Shown: positions 33,310 through 46,399, numbered from the stretch's first letter. The stretch: 64,000 nucleotides of DNA from Caenorhabditis remanei (GCF_010183535.1 NC_071332.1:15252001-15316000), one strand, 5' to 3'. Numbers and translations are program-made. The notes: generated from the letters alone by a model not told the origin.

Positions 33310-35543
33310 ATGATGAGTGCCAAGAGGTTACTTTTGTACGTTTCTAGTATTTTTCTGATTTCAAATGTCTTTGCCAATTCTAATACTTCAACTAATTTTG
33401 GTGTCGGCTCTTGTGATTCGATTATCAGTGATTTTGTGATTGATTTGGAACACGATAATGGGAGTTTGAACACCACATTGATGTGCGGAAAAGTGTTGGT
33501 GAGTATTATCTTCCAATGTGTTCTCTAGATATTTGACTTCAGAAATGCCTGGAAACCTTAAAAAGCGAATCTGGTCGGAAACTGAAACAACTTTATGATT
33601 CAAGATGTGAAATGTATGAGTTCTACAGTCACGAAATGATGTTTTGTTCTCAATTGCTTATTGATAAACGAATATATAAAGGATCCAGTTCGAAAGTGTC
33701 GAACTGTCCAGATGGATATGAATTCCCCTTTGTGAGTTTATCAGAATAAGAATCTCATAAAATAAAGAACTGTTTCAGACAAATTCTGAGCACCAATTAT
33801 TAGATTATTTAAATTCAGTCAAACCATGCGTTCTAGATATTGCCAGTGTTTATTGTTCTGCACCCGCAGCCAATTATCTCGTCACCAATTACGACCAATT
33901 TATTAATTATATGATTGTAAAACCGGAATATGAGAATTGTGAGAATGTATACGTCGAGCTGAACAGATACCAATGCAAGCAGTCTGCAGACATGATTAAA
34001 TCTCGAGGAATGTGGTTCAGTACATATAATGGAGGGAGTTCGTCGTTAGAGATTGAAAGTGTCGAAAAGAATGATAAATATTGCAATAAAGTTAAGGTTT
34101 GAATATTAATTGAACTGTTTCACAAAGTATGAAGTTTTTATTTCAGGAATGCAGTCTAGACCCATGGAACATTTTGCCATTATCAAAGTCACTTCAACAT
34201 TGCGAAATCGTCGAAGCACTACAATCAGATTTCTATCGATGCCTCAAAACACACGGATCACTTCATCCCGTATCAATAGAAGGATGTTCAATCAATTATT
34301 CAAATAGGGACTGTGTAAAAACTACTATGGCGGCAAGATGCGGAAGTGACGCTGTTGTGGACTTTAACAGGAGATATGAATGGTTCAACAGGAATAATTT
34401 GAATCAGACTCTTGGAAATCTTCGAATTGATACGAACTATTCTAGTTTTGACGAACAGAACAACCAGAAGAATGGAATAATAGAAGATACGGAAGTTGGG
34501 AAATGTGCACCAGTTGTTGATGAATTGGTGACTCTTCTTTCCAGAAGAATAAGCGACGATTTTAGAAAACTTTTCAGAATTGCAAACGAGACTTGTGCGA
34601 GAGTAATGGTGAGTTAACCCATTTTGCTCTTAGTCAGAGGTTGAATTTTTCAAATCAATCAGTTCTTCAGGATTGCTATGAATCAATTGGAACCCCAGAA
34701 GCACTTAAACTCAAAAAATCCTATCAATCGATTTGTGATAAAGTAGAGTTTAGCTGCGACGACCTCGATGGATGTCTCACTTCTTTTTATTCGAAACAAC
34801 GAGAAGGAGCTTACGATGTTGACAAAAAAGACATTTTCTCGGTAAGAAATCATTGAATTATGGGAACTGTATAGGATGATTTCAGAGGAACTTGACACGC
34901 AAACGAGGAGGATTTCTGGCAGGACAGTCGAAATTTATGAAGTTTGCGGAAGGCCGGTGTACGAAGAGAGCGAAGAGATATCTTCAATTGAAATATGAAT
35001 ATTTTGTGAACTTGATCACTACGAAACCGGAAAATGACAATTGCAAATCTGTATTTGCTAGGACTGAAAACGTTCAATGCAATGAAATTATAGAACAAAT
35101 GTATTGGAAAACAACAGACCTAAATGAAATGGATTCAAAGATGGCTTATGAATCTTCCAAAGAGTGTCAGCAGGCAGAGGTCAGTGCTTTAGACTTGGAC
35201 TTCTTCAAAAATATCAGAACGTTTTCAGAAATGCATGACCGGCGCCACGTGCCCCTCGGAAGATGCCACAAAAGTGTTGAACTGGTGTGAATCTGAAAGT
35301 TTCCGAGGCGCCGCATTCTATTCTTGTCTGACGAAGCTAAACAAACTGAGCAGCCTGACTTGGCACAACCATTATTGTGCAGAAGCAATTGTACATAAAA
35401 TGCAAAAACCGGAATGGTTTTTGCAGTTCTTCAAGTACAACAAGGATTGTCTGAAAATCATAATGTTGGAGAAGTGTGGATCGGATGCAGTCAGAAGTTT
35501 TAGTGAACACTTTGATCATATTTTGAAATCTTTGGGTGGTTAG
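33310..35543 (+). CDS. Two-module DUF19 secreted protein 2
   Basis: Exons 33310-33498, 33543-33731, 33779-34096, 34147-34608, 34671-34841, 34886-35179, 35229-35543; 645 aa, all introns phase 0. Signal peptide at MSAKRLLLYVSSIFLISNVFA; either of two adjacent ATGs (33310, 33313) could start. Module ends are TMAARCGSDAVVDF and MLEKCGSDAVRSF. Exon 4 is 462 nt, exactly as in the preceding paralogue, and encodes the module junction. Same strand, 262 bp after the previous gene's stop. Confidence 0.9.
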
Positions 35544-35775
35544 TGTTCGGAATATACATGCTGATGAATCATATCTCTTTTGATACAAATAACTTTTGAC
35601 AATGAACCGTTTGGAATTGAACTAAAACTAGACACAACTCTACTTCGACCAAAATACAAGTACAGAAAAGAACAACTCCAACAATTTCCAAATCTCGTAA
35701 ACCCTTTGATCCCTCTTCGCATTAAAAATCATAAATTTCCCTCATTTCTAAACTTCAATCGTTTTATTTCAATTC

Positions 35776-37977
35776 ATGATTATTACGTTCTCATATTTTC
35801 TGTTTGGTTTTATTCTACCATTTTCAAATGTCTATTCCGTATCAATAAGCAACTTGACTTCCAACTCATCTGAACTCGGAAAATGTGATTTCTTGATCAG
35901 TGAATATATAAACGAGTTAGAAGAATCTGCATACAGTTCAAATGCTGCACTAACGTGCAAAAATGTCTTGGTGAGGTTTTATTTATTGTCGGTCTGAAAT
36001 CTAATAAAATTTCAGAACTGTATCAACTCTCTCAGCGGCGAATCTGCTCAAAAACTGAAGAAACTCTATGGTTTGAGATGTGAAAAACACGAATTCCGAA
36101 AGAATGACATGATAGATTGTCATTATGAAATAATCCGACTACGAGATATCAAATGCCCCTCAGATTATGATATTTTAGCTGTAAGTTTATGGTTTTGGAA
36201 ATCTTATGCCAAGTTTTTTTCTTCAGATCAACCCCGGCGAAAGACGAAAAGCATTATATGAAGAGCAATCCTGCATTTTATCGATTGTCAATAAGTATTG
36301 TTCAACAAAAGCATTCCATTATTTGAGTACGAATTACGATCAATTTGTAAACTATCTGACTATCAAACCGGAAAACGACTACTGTGAAAGTGTATACTCG
36401 GATATAAACACACATAAATGTTTCTACGTGAGAGGAGTTGCGGAGGATGATTATGCAAGAACCCATGAATACTTTTATGTACTGAAAGAGAACAACGAAA
36501 CATTGTTGAAAAGTAGCAAACTGTGCAAAAAAGTTAGGGTGAGTATTATCTGAGAATTATGTCACAGTAAGATCTTATTCAGGACTGCGGTAACGATAAA
36601 TGCAATACAAACTCTCCTGCTAAGCAAGTCGAACAGTGTAATGAACTAGCAGGATACGAAACTGATTTCTATGAATGTATCATAAAATATGGGTATATTC
36701 GCCCGGTATCGATAGATGGTTGTTCTGGTAATAACACGATGGAATGTATCAGAACTACAATGCTGGAAAAGTGTGGAGAAGAAAGTGTTATTGAATTCGA
36801 AAGCAATTACAAATGGTTCAATAAAAACGAATATGACAACAAATACCGGAGAATGAATGTTAGTAGTAATAACATTGACATTTCACTCCAGGAAATGGTT
36901 ATAACAGCTGACGCGGCTATTGGAAAATGCGGACCAATTGTGGACAAGCTGGTAAATTACTTAATTAGGGAATCAACAGAAGATTACAAGAAGCAAAGAA
37001 AGATTACAGACGAAGCATGCAGAAAAGTGATGGTCAGTTTTGAATATTTTTAATGTTTTACTGTTTTGAACTCTTTCAGCAATGCTATGAGTCTTTCAAC
37101 ACTGAAGAGTCTCAAAAGTTATTTGAGACTTATCGAGTAATATGTGAAAATATTGAGTTATACAGCAATTCGCTTTTTTATTGTTTCAATGATTTTTATA
37201 TGATTGAACGAGATAACGGGAAGAATATTGAGAACAGTGATTTCTTTTCGGTAAGTACTCTTCTTTTGGGTAATTTTTGAGAGTAATTTAAAATTTTACA
37301 GAGAAATCTGACGATTCGAAAACAAGAATTCTTATTTAAAAAGCCGTATGTTATGAACTACGCGAAGAAACACTGTTCCGAAACAGGAGTAGAAAATCTT
37401 AATTCAAAATATGAACACTTTGTGAATTTGATTACAACGAAACCGGAAGGTAACGATTGCAAATCTCATTTCTCGCAAATCGATAATCATCAATGCACTG
37501 ATCTGATTCATTATACAATGGAAGATGTTGAACGTCAAGAAATGAATTCCACATTGGCCAAAGAAGTTGTTGAGGAGCGTCGATTAACAAAAGTAGTTTC
37601 AGTTTTTTTGAGTTTAACAATTATTCATGATTCAGAAATGCATTGGAGAAGATGATTGTTACGCAAAACAAACCGAACAAATTCTGAGTTGGTGTGAATC
37701 TGTAAAGTCGAAGGGAGTGTATTTTTACACTTGTCTGGATGAGTTGAGAGCCCAGAAAACGGATTATTCGGATCATCATTGTGTAAATACAACTGCAATC
37801 GAAGCATCGACTTCGGCAGAATCATTTTTGAAAAAAAATTTCAAAACAAACAGAGATTGTTTGAAAATTATAATGTTGGAGAAGTGTGGATCAGACGCGA
37901 TCCGAAGTTTCAACGACAATTTTGAGAATGTTTTGAAGAGCGGCTCGAAGCAGACTGAGGATTATGATTATGACTAG
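35776..37977 (+). CDS. Two-module DUF19 secreted protein 3
   Basis: Exons 35776-35970, 36016-36180, 36227-36538, 36583-37032, 37080-37250, 37302-37592, 37636-37977; 641 aa, all introns phase 0. Signal peptide (ITFSYFLFGFILPFSNVYS). Module 1 ends TMLEKCGEESVIEF, module 2 begins IGKCGPIVDKLVNYL and ends MLEKCGSDAIRSF. Third of a same-strand tandem series; the C-terminal tail (KQTEDYDYD) is acidic. Confidence 0.9.
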
Positions 37978-38205
37978 TTATGTTTTATTTTGAGATTTGT
38001 CAAAAAAAAAAACTATTCTATACAATACGATTTATTTAGAATCAGACGAAGTCATCAAAACAGTTATTTCGAAAAAAAATGTAGAAAATATTAAGCGAAT
38101 TTTCCTCTGGTTAAGTCAGTGAAATCCACTTCTACAATTCCTAATATAAGAATAAAACATTTAACATTGTACTGATCTTGTCGCTTCATTCCTGCTCAAT
38201 TTTCA

Positions 38206-39604
38206 TTAAATTTGAGTAATGCTTCTAGATATTGAATGTGAGATCTGCCTTTTCAATCGTATCCTAAATATATCTTTCACGACGTTTCGATAATTAGAAG
38301 ACATTATAAAGCAGATGACACAATGAATCGAAGCATTAGTGGTGAGTATTGCATTACAAAAGTGGTCAACTAATACGGATAGAGACCTGAAAACTTGTAA
38401 AACAACTGGAACGTTTGGAGAACTTACCAAAATCCGATATCTGTATACATTACTGAGAAAAAAGTGAATACTCCAGCAGGAAAAGATGCAATGAAGAAAG
38501 TGATCGCCATGAATATAACCAACGAAGTCGTTCTCTCGGCACTGGAAAATTTAGAAACCCTAAACTTGAAACAACTGGAAAACAGTTCATACATGGTCAA
38601 GCTGGACGTCAAAACTTTCTTCTTGGTCTCATGGATTTCAATTATTAATAGAATTGTGACAACTGGGAAAACTATACAAGGGAGGAACTGAAATTTTTGA
38701 TTTAAATAAGTAAGTTTCCAATGTGGCAAACCTTCGAAGAAATACTATTCACGAGTGTAAAAATCCTCAAATAAAACCCATCATTCGCTGAGAAAACATC
38801 AGAGTCTCGAAGTCCATATATAACGAGTGTGGAACCATTTTCGATTTGCACATCACATCTGGTAAATTATTCCAGTTACCATTCCATTTTTCCTCGTCTA
38901 ATCCTCACTTTTCACTTGGGCGCCAAAAACCGTTCTCTACTGCTTTTGTCTTCACGAAGTTTAAAGTGGAGAGCACTGAACTTAGAGCAAAACTGATTCC
39001 AGTTGCGTAGAAACCGTAACTGATTCTTAACATTCTTTGAAACTTAGGCCTCGTAACGAATTTCAGAGAAAGATAGCGGATCAGAGCCATCAGAACTCCA
39101 AGCCATAAGGAGGACCTAATCACGGTCTGTCGTAGAGCATTCAGTATCCAGTAGCATCGCAATATAAAAAGAGACACTGGAGGTGTGCTGAAATATTTTG
39201 AGATTTCGATGACTATTGATTAATTTTCACAAAACTACCATTCATCTCCATATAATTGTTCAATGATATGTTCATCATAAATTGCTATCATCATGGACAT
39301 CGCATCACAAACTCCAATTCCGATCATTATTGAAAAGATGGATGACGTCATCATTCCTTTTCTAGTCAGAACATATAAATGAAAAACAGTAAATGTCAAG
39401 CCAATTATGGAAAGGAAGAATTCGTATTTCACACATGCCTGGGTGTATTCTCTGAATACAAAAATCATGCTCAAAACTGTGCTACACTCGTTAGAAATGT
39501 GTTACTTACTCCAAAACCACGAAAAGTTTGAATAAGAACCAAGCGTTTTTAACACTTGGGAACAAACGCTCAGCTTCTTCGATAGTGTTTATTCTTTTCG
39601 GCAT
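38206..39604 (-). CDS. srw-class serpentine receptor 1 (tandem duplicate)
   Basis: Exons 39510-39604, 39239-39451, 38909-39187, 38732-38858, 38593-38687, 38428-38541, 38206-38386; 367 aa. If the 51-nt segment 38542-38592 is retained the frame stays open (384 aa). srw landmarks: a Cys after TM2 (GDEWC then TPPVSLFI), SSLWLGVLMALIRYLSLKF after TM3, TSSL..AERTTSLVIFMAITFF leading into TM6, and NASIHCVICFIMSSNYRN in TM7. srw receptors are related to FMRFamide-type peptide GPCRs and are expanded in Caenorhabditis. The intracellular loop length argues for splicing out the 51 nt. Confidence 0.88.
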
Positions 39605-40237
39605 TATATTGAAATATCAAAAATTAAATTTAAAAAACAGAAATGAAAGAAAAAAATTTGGATTCGATGCCTGGGTGAAATGCGAAAGTAAACGCGTTGA
39701 ATATGGCATTTATCATGATTATAGTAAACATAACCGAAGAGGAAGGACGTCATGATAAGTGAATTGAAGTCAGAGTAACTGCCAAGGGAATAGTCTAGAC
39801 CATGATTTTTTTCAATACTGGACGTTGCACCTGTTTTCCTTGTGGGTGAGTGATCATGCATTTCTCCATTTTTTGCATTAATGAAACTTCGAGAGCAATA
39901 TCTCAGCAATCTCCAACCGATATTCCTGGTTCTAGAAGTCTGTGTTTCTAAAGAAATGAGCCAACGAGTCTCACAATTACCCACGCCTCTTTTTCTTTGC
40001 CATTTCTGAAGGACTGGCGGGCGACCTCTGGATCAAACTTCACTTTTTTGAGAAAAGATATTCAAAATGTTGTACTGCTTCTGAAAACACAGTTCATCTC
40101 TCCTTGGACACATAGATTTTTTGCGGAGATACGGGAGTCTCAATACTTGATAGCCACCCTTTATTATGTACTTTTGACTTTCCGACACTAGTTTACAAGA
40201 GTCCTTTACAAAAATGTTCATTCCTGCTCAATTTTCA
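39605..40237. other. Spacer of the srw tandem duplication
   Basis: The first about 230 bp (39605-39830) is closely matched by 41634-41870 downstream of the second copy, so the duplicated unit includes upstream DNA of the gene. The remainder shows no gene. Confidence 0.6.
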
Positions 40238-41633
40238 TTAAATTTGAGTATTATTTCTAGATATTGAATGTGAGATCTGCCTTTTCAATCGTATCCTAAA
40301 TATATCTTTCACGACGTTTCGATAATTAGAAGACATTATAAAGCAGATCACACAATGAATCGAAGCATTAGTGGTAAGTATTGCATTACAAAAGTGGTCA
40401 ACGAATACAGATAGTTGCCTGAAAACTAGTAAAAACTAATGGAACGTTTGGATCACATACAGAAATCCGATATCTGTATTCATAACAGAGAAAAAAGTGA
40501 ATACTCCAGTTGGAAGAGATGCAATGAAAAAAGTGACAGCCATGAATATGACCAACGAAGTCGTTCTCTCGGCACTGAAAAATTAAGAAACCCTAAACTT
40601 GAAACAACTGAAAAACTTTAATTACCTAATGGTCAAGCTGGACGTCAAAACTTTCTTCTTGGCCTCATGGATTTCAATTATTAATAGAATTGTGACAACT
40701 GGGAAAACTATACAAGGGAGGAGCTGAAATTATTCATTTAAATAAGTAAGTTACCAATGTGACAAACCCTCGAAGAAATACTATTCGCGAGTGTGAAAAT
40801 TCTAAAATAAAACCCATTATTCGCTAAGAAAACTTCAGATTCTAGCAATCCATATGCAATCAGTGTGGAACCATTTTCGATTTGCATATCACATCTGGTA
40901 AATTATTTCAGTAACCATATAATTTATCCCCATTTAATTCTCACTTTTCACTTGGGCTCCAAGTGCCGCTCTCCACTATTTTTGTCCTCATGAAATTTAA
41001 AATTGAGAGCACTGAACTAAGAGCAAAACTGATTCCAGTTGCGTAGAAACCGTAACGGATTCTTGACATTCTTTGAAACTTTGGTTTCGTAACGAATTTC
41101 AGGGACAAGTAGCGGATCAAAGCCATCAAAATTCCAAGCCATTGGGAGCATCTAATCACGTCTTCTCGTAGAGCAGAAAGTATCCAGAAGGTACGGTAAA
41201 TAAAAAGAGACACTGGAGGTGTGCTGAAATATTTTGAGATTTTGATCGATAATTTTCACAAAACTACCATTCATCTCCATATAATTGTTCAATGATATGT
41301 TTATCATAAATTGCTATCACCATAGATATCGCATCACAAATACCAATTCCAATCATGATTGAAAAGATGGATGATGTCATCATACCTTTTCTAGTTAGAA
41401 TATACAAATGAAACAAAGTGAATGTCAAGCCAATTATGGAAAGAAAGAATTCGTATTTCACACATGCCTGGGTGTATTCTCTGAATACAAAAATCATGCT
41501 CAAAACTGTGCTACACTCGTTAGAAATGTGTTACTTACTCCAAAACCACGAATAGTTTGAATAAGAACCAAGCATTTTTAACACTTGGGAACAAACGCTC
41601 AGCTTCTTCGATAGTGTTTATTCTTCTCGACAT
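40238..41633 (-). CDS. srw-class serpentine receptor 2 (tandem duplicate)
   Basis: Exons 41539-41633, 41268-41480, 40945-41223, 40768-40894, 40626-40723, 40461-40574, 40238-40418; 368 aa. Closely similar to the upstream-numbered copy through exons, introns and 5' flank. Here the 51-nt segment 40575-40625 (GTAATT...TTTTTCAG) contains two in-frame TAA codons and must be spliced for a full product. Same srw landmarks: QWLGILMALIRYLSLKF and NASIHCVICFIM. Compared with copy 1, TM regions are largely conserved and changes cluster in loops. Confidence 0.86.
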
Positions 41634-42419
41634 TATATTGTAATATCAAAAAATAAAATTTAAAAAGAAATGAAAGAAAAAAATTTTGGGCTCGTTGTTT
41701 GGGTGGATACGAAAGTAAACGCGTTGAATATGGCATTTATCATGATTATAGTAAACATAACCGAAGAGGAAGGACGTCATGATAAGTGAATTGAAATCAG
41801 AATATCTGACAAGGGAATAGTCTAGACTCTAGACCTAGATTTTTTCAATACTGGACATTGCACCTGTATTCCTTGTGGGTGAGTCATCATGCGTTTATCC
41901 ATCTTTTTGACTTCTGAAGGAAATCTTGACTGCTTCTAAAAATGTGGCTTTTCTCTCCTTGGGACCCCCCCCCCCCATTTTTTTTGTTTAGCGGAGAAAC
42001 ACGAGTCTCAATACTTAATAGCCACCCTTCATTCTGTAATTTTGATTTTCCTACCCTTTGAAAGACTCAGCCTTGTCACGTTTCTGCTCCGTCTCTCGAA
42101 AAGAAACAACTGTTACATCTCAACTCTCTTCGGACCAGGAACTCCAGTCATTTGCCACAACGAAACTTTTTTTGAAAGATGCCAGTTGTCTTTTATGACA
42201 CGCCTCTTATTCAACTTCAGATTGCAATATTTCTTCTGAAGAAGCTGTATTTTTACTTTTTGTCTATAAAAACTATTTTTAACTTTGATGTTTTCAAATA
42301 TTCTTTTGTTTCTGTATGATTCAGAATAATCTATGATGATTCCTGTTAATGTTTTTGTTTCTCTCTTTTTTCTATCATATAAAACAGATAGCAAATTCTT
42401 CTAGATTCCTATTTCAGAT
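41634..42419. other. Intergenic stretch
   Basis: 41634-41870 is the duplicated 5' flank of the srw unit. A run of 12 C lies at 41965-41976. No gene otherwise; the 3' part is the promoter region of the next DUF19 gene. Confidence 0.6.
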
Positions 42420-43608
42420 ATGCTAAACTTCTCAACCCTTTCTCTCCTTTTTTGCCTAGTGCTCTTCACTATATCTACTCCATCCACACCGCCCGAGATT
42501 CGAAATTGTTCGACTCTCCAAGATCTAGTGGAATTTGGAGCGTGTCTTCCGTTGATATCGAATCTGAAGGGGTACGTAGAGCAACATAACAGCAAACCCC
42601 CATCGGAACACGTGGAAAACATGACGCTGTTGTGTGAGAAAACTACTGTAAGTACCTATATGATGCATTTTTTTCAGTATTTACCAAATACATGTTTTTC
42701 AGAGCTGTCTTTCTAGAGTTCAGTGCAAACAAGGCATTGAAGCGACAATTGTATTAGACGCCGCTTGTGATATAGTGAAATATCGGGACAGTCAACTTGA
42801 GTTATGCATTATTGGATTCTTCAAAAAGGTGTATTTGGCGAGGGAGATGATGAATGAAACTTCATGTTTTAAAGATTATGATTTCCTAGAGGTTAGTCTT
42901 GTTTTCATACTTGTTTCAGTCTAAAAATTCAAGTATTTCAGAAAGATATGACGAAGAGAAGCGAGGCTTACACCAATGGACAGCAATGTTTTTTGGATTA
43001 CGTCAAGGAGAGTTGCAATGAATCTTCAATTGAGTTCTTCTCTAAAAACTATGAGAAATTCGTGACCACAATGACAACTGAGCCAATTGTCAAGAACTGT
43101 AAATCTTCTCATCATCTCCTGAATTCATTTCAATGTGTAGCAGTGGCAGAGCAAACAGCTTCGAGCATCGAACAGCTCAGTAAAACCAAAATTCATCTGA
43201 ACGACCCTCGAGTTGACATTGCAATCAAGTTGTGTAGACAAACTGAGGTAGCTATTTTCAAAATCACAATATGTCACAATCGTCTTACAGTCCTGCATGA
43301 ACAATAGTTGTGTCGCCAGCGAATCCGTCCGCCAACAAATTCAACAAAGCTGCAATCTTGTCGAAATGATGGAAAGCAAGTTCGGTGTCTGCATTTCGAA
43401 AATCATGAATGAAAAGCCGGATCTGTCGAGATTCGAGTGCTTGGGAGGGATGGACTTCTATTCTACTACCACAGAAGCCACTTGTGAGAAGTATAAAACT
43501 AAGAAAAGCTGTTTGAAGAGCGTGATGTCAGATATCTGTGGGGAGGCGGCTGTGGAGGATTATGAGAGAATTGTTGACAAAGTGGCTTCACAATTTAAGT
43601 GCGAATAG
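42420..43608 (+). CDS. Single-module DUF19 secreted protein
   Basis: Exons 42420-42647, 42703-42891, 42942-43247, 43291-43608; 346 aa, all introns phase 0. TATTTCAG ends two bases before the ATG, a likely trans-splice acceptor. Signal peptide (TLSLLFCLVLFTISTPS). It has one DUF19 module ending VMSDICGEAAVEDY. Its four exons correspond to exons 1-4 (first part) of the two-module genes at 30952-37977, so it shows the ancestral unit. Confidence 0.9.
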
Positions 43609-43702
43609 ATATTGATTTTTCTCTATATTTTGAAAATGAAGGTGAAACATTATTCTTGTTTATTTACACTACAGAATTGGGGAAATTGAAGCAAAAAAAA
43701 CA

Positions 43703-45827
43703 CTAAAATGATTTTCTCTCAATACGAATTTCCAGTGAATTGAGTTGTACTTCGAAGAAATCGTTGGATTCCTTGATTGGCACGCGGATCACATTCGGAC
43801 GATTCGGGTCCGAAACTTCTCCGCCGTTTCTAATCAAATAATCCTTAGCGCTTCCAAATTTAGAATCAACTTGAGTTTTTAGGATCACAAATTTCATTTC
43901 AGTGGATCTGACAATTTTCTGGAAAATATTATTTTATTTCGTACTAGTATTAGCGGCCCACCCCCTCTTACAACTGCGCCCCACCGCAAACGAGAGAGTA
44001 TCGGTGAGAGACGCAGAATTTTTTCTCGCGCGAACAAATATTTTTACCATTTTTGACCTATTTTCGCTGTTTTTAAGAACAAATTGCATAAAAACTTTCG
44101 AAAAATAGGTCAAAAACTGTGAAAATAATTGTTGGCGCGAGAAAAAAATCTGCGTCTCTCGCCGACACTCTCTCGTTTGCGGCGGGGCGCAGTTGTAACG
44201 AATTTGCTCGGCTAATAAGCCGGGCCGGCGCGTAACTCGCTTGAAACTCAATATTATGAGCTGAAAAATATACCAAAATGTAATAAAAAAGTTCCGACAT
44301 TTTTTACCGACGCGCAAAAGTCCCGCCACTAATCTCCGGGAACGCCCACTTATCATCTTGCAATTAAATGCTACTTTTTCAATTAAATTTGATCTATTTT
44401 CCTTGAAGTTTGTTTTTTTTCTGTCAAATTTTATTGAAAAAGTAGTATTTTTTGAAAATTTTGCCCGCGAAATCAGTGTAAATAAAACTGAAACCGTGCC
44501 CTGAAATTGCAAGATGATAAGTGGGCGTTCCCGGAGATCAGTGGCGGGAATTTTGCGCGTCGGTAAAAAATGTCAGAACTTTTTTATTCCGATAATAGAT
44601 CACGGCGAGTTCTACGTCAGTGACCTTTTTTTGGCCATTATCGCGTTTTTTGACACTTTTTCCCGGCCCGCGGCACATTAACGAATTACCATCCGGCCCG
44701 TTGTAGGTCAAGGACGTAGAACTCGCCGAGATCTACATTTTGGTATATTTTTCAGCTCATAATATTGAGTTTCAAGCGAATTACGCGCTGGCCCGGCTTA
44801 CAAGTATGATTTACTTCTTGCCTCATCACTCTTTCGATACTTACCAACAGCATCACTCCCAGTCTCCTATTATGATGCTTGTAGAAGTGAAAAGTGAGTC
44901 GTGGACAATTGAGAAATCCTAGAATCGAAAAGCTCTCCTGAGCGCAATTCGGCCAGACATGCAACATTTCCGCCTGTTTGTACTGTTCCAATTCAATAAC
45001 TCTATCCAATGCTTCCATAATTACATCGGGATGAACAGGTCTCGTTTGATTCGCAATTCTGTTATCCAAAGTGATAGTTTTGAGTGTTCCTGGCTCCAAA
45101 TACTTCAAAATATTCGTTTCTTCCATTGTAGTTTCGTATTGAATAAACGCACTTTCCACATGGATTTTCTGGTTTAAAGTATCAAGTTTCGCCCAGAGTC
45201 TCTTCATTATTTTCTCATCGATTTCTCTAATTTCCAGACGTTCCAATTTCAGATTCGAGTTGCTCAGAATTACAGCCAAATCACAAAACGACTTCTGACA
45301 ATTTCTGGTGTATTGAATAGGGTGATTATCGAGTTCCAGTTCAATCGCAGATCCCGTTGCACTGATTGAAATTGTTTTGAAATATTGAGCGGAATTGTCG
45401 ATGACGTTACGGAAAGTTTTGCAAACATTTCGAAGTGTCATGCTGAAAATGCTTATTTCATATGCCACGCCCCTTTTTCAGCGAGCGCATCACAATCTTA
45501 CCGTTCATTTAATTCGACATTCTCTATCAGTTTTTCAACAATTTTGGGCACTAGCAAATCAGTGAACGAATGAGATTTCGGATCCAAACTAAAAAAAATA
45601 ATTTATAATTAGGAACACTTTGGATCTTACCTTCTGTCATGATTCAAATCGAATTTTCCTTGAGAAAATCTCAAGAACCAAAACTCGAACTCCGCGTAAT
45701 CCATAGCAGAATCTCCTAATTTTCTGCAGAAGTTTTTGTACGCATCGAAAACTGACTTTTTCTCGAGGAATTCGTATAGAACACAAGTGCGGAGGTATAA
45801 AGGAGTTTCGCGGATACTTTCGGCCAT
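43703..45827 (-). CDS. HTH_48 / F-box / FTH (DUF38) protein
   Basis: Exons 45631-45827, 45502-45588, 44845-45442, 43703-43918 sum to 365 aa in frame. The N-terminus (LYLRTCVLYEFLEKKSVFDA ... FRFSQGKFDLNHD-like) is the HTH_48 domain, related to the N-terminus of mariner transposases and found fused to nematode F-boxes. An F-box follows (LLVPKIVEKLIENVELNE then TLRNVCKTFRNVID), then an FTH/DUF38 domain with leucine-rich segments. Presumed SCF substrate adaptor. The last intron (43919-44844) is 926 bp and packed with nested palindromic elements, while the other introns are short. Confidence 0.87.
43940..44810. mobile_element. Cluster of nested palindromic elements in F-box intron
   Basis: Three nested or adjacent palindromes. 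(1) 43966-44197: ACTGCGCCCCACCGCAAACG / CGTTTGCGGCGGGGCGCAGT. (2) Outer element about 44219-44800: GGGCCGGCGCGTAACTCGCTT / AAGCGAATTACGCGCTGGCCC. (3) Within it 44276-44600: CGGGAACGCCCACTTATCAT / ATGATAAGTGGGCGTTCCCG. No coding content. The outer element recurs at 59812-60620 with a different inner palindrome. Confidence 0.75.
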
Positions 45828-46232
45828 TTTGTGTGGTGTGGCGCTGGAAAATATGAACTTTAAGCTTATTTTTTGTTTAAAAATAAATAAAATTGACAGA
45901 AAAACGATAATGCGGTGAAGAAATTGCGCAAAGCCGACACGTGCACAAACAAAATTTCCGCTCGTAAAGTTAAATGCCGAGTACGCAAACACCTGACGGA
46001 CGTTTGAAGCTACCGTAGGCCGATAGTTTATTCTTGACACGGAGAGGGGTATTTGAGTTTAGAACTCGGAAGAATAGAACTGCGACAAAATAAAACTGTG
46101 AAAATATAGAACAGGAAAAAAATAGAACTGAACAAAGTGGAACTACGAAAAAATGGAACTGCTACAAAACAGAACTCGACAAAATAGAACTGAACACAAT
46201 GGAACTGCTACAAAATAGAACTGCTACAAAAT

Positions 46233-46399
46233 AGAATTATTTGTTTTCTTGGGAAGGGTAGTCTAGTACTATAGTACAAGTAGACGGTGAACGGTTTAAA
46301 GGCGCATAGACTTTTACGCGAAAAAGGTCCCGTCGCGACAGCCGCCCACGCTATGCGCGAGCAGGTCATCTTTTCCTCATTCTACGTGTTCGTTAACGT
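46233..46399 (+). repeat. Split direct repeat A1
   Basis: 167 bp starting AGAATTATTTGTTTTC and ending CGTTAACGT; repeated at 49794-49960 with no difference seen. Confidence 0.92.

Noticed and set aside
30952..37977. Operon of the three DUF19 genes
   Set aside because: Spacing is 230-260 bp and each gene has its own leader; no clear SL2-type intercistronic signal, so tandem duplication alone explains them.
38542..40625. Intronization (de novo conversion of exon to intron) in srw copy 2
   Set aside because: Copy 1 also has a GT...AG at the same place with the same 51-nt length, and removing it gives the usual srw loop length, so an intron shared by both copies is simpler.
40555..40630. srw copy 2 as a pseudogene because of two in-frame stops
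   Set aside because: Both stops fall inside a good 51-nt intron; the spliced frame is intact.
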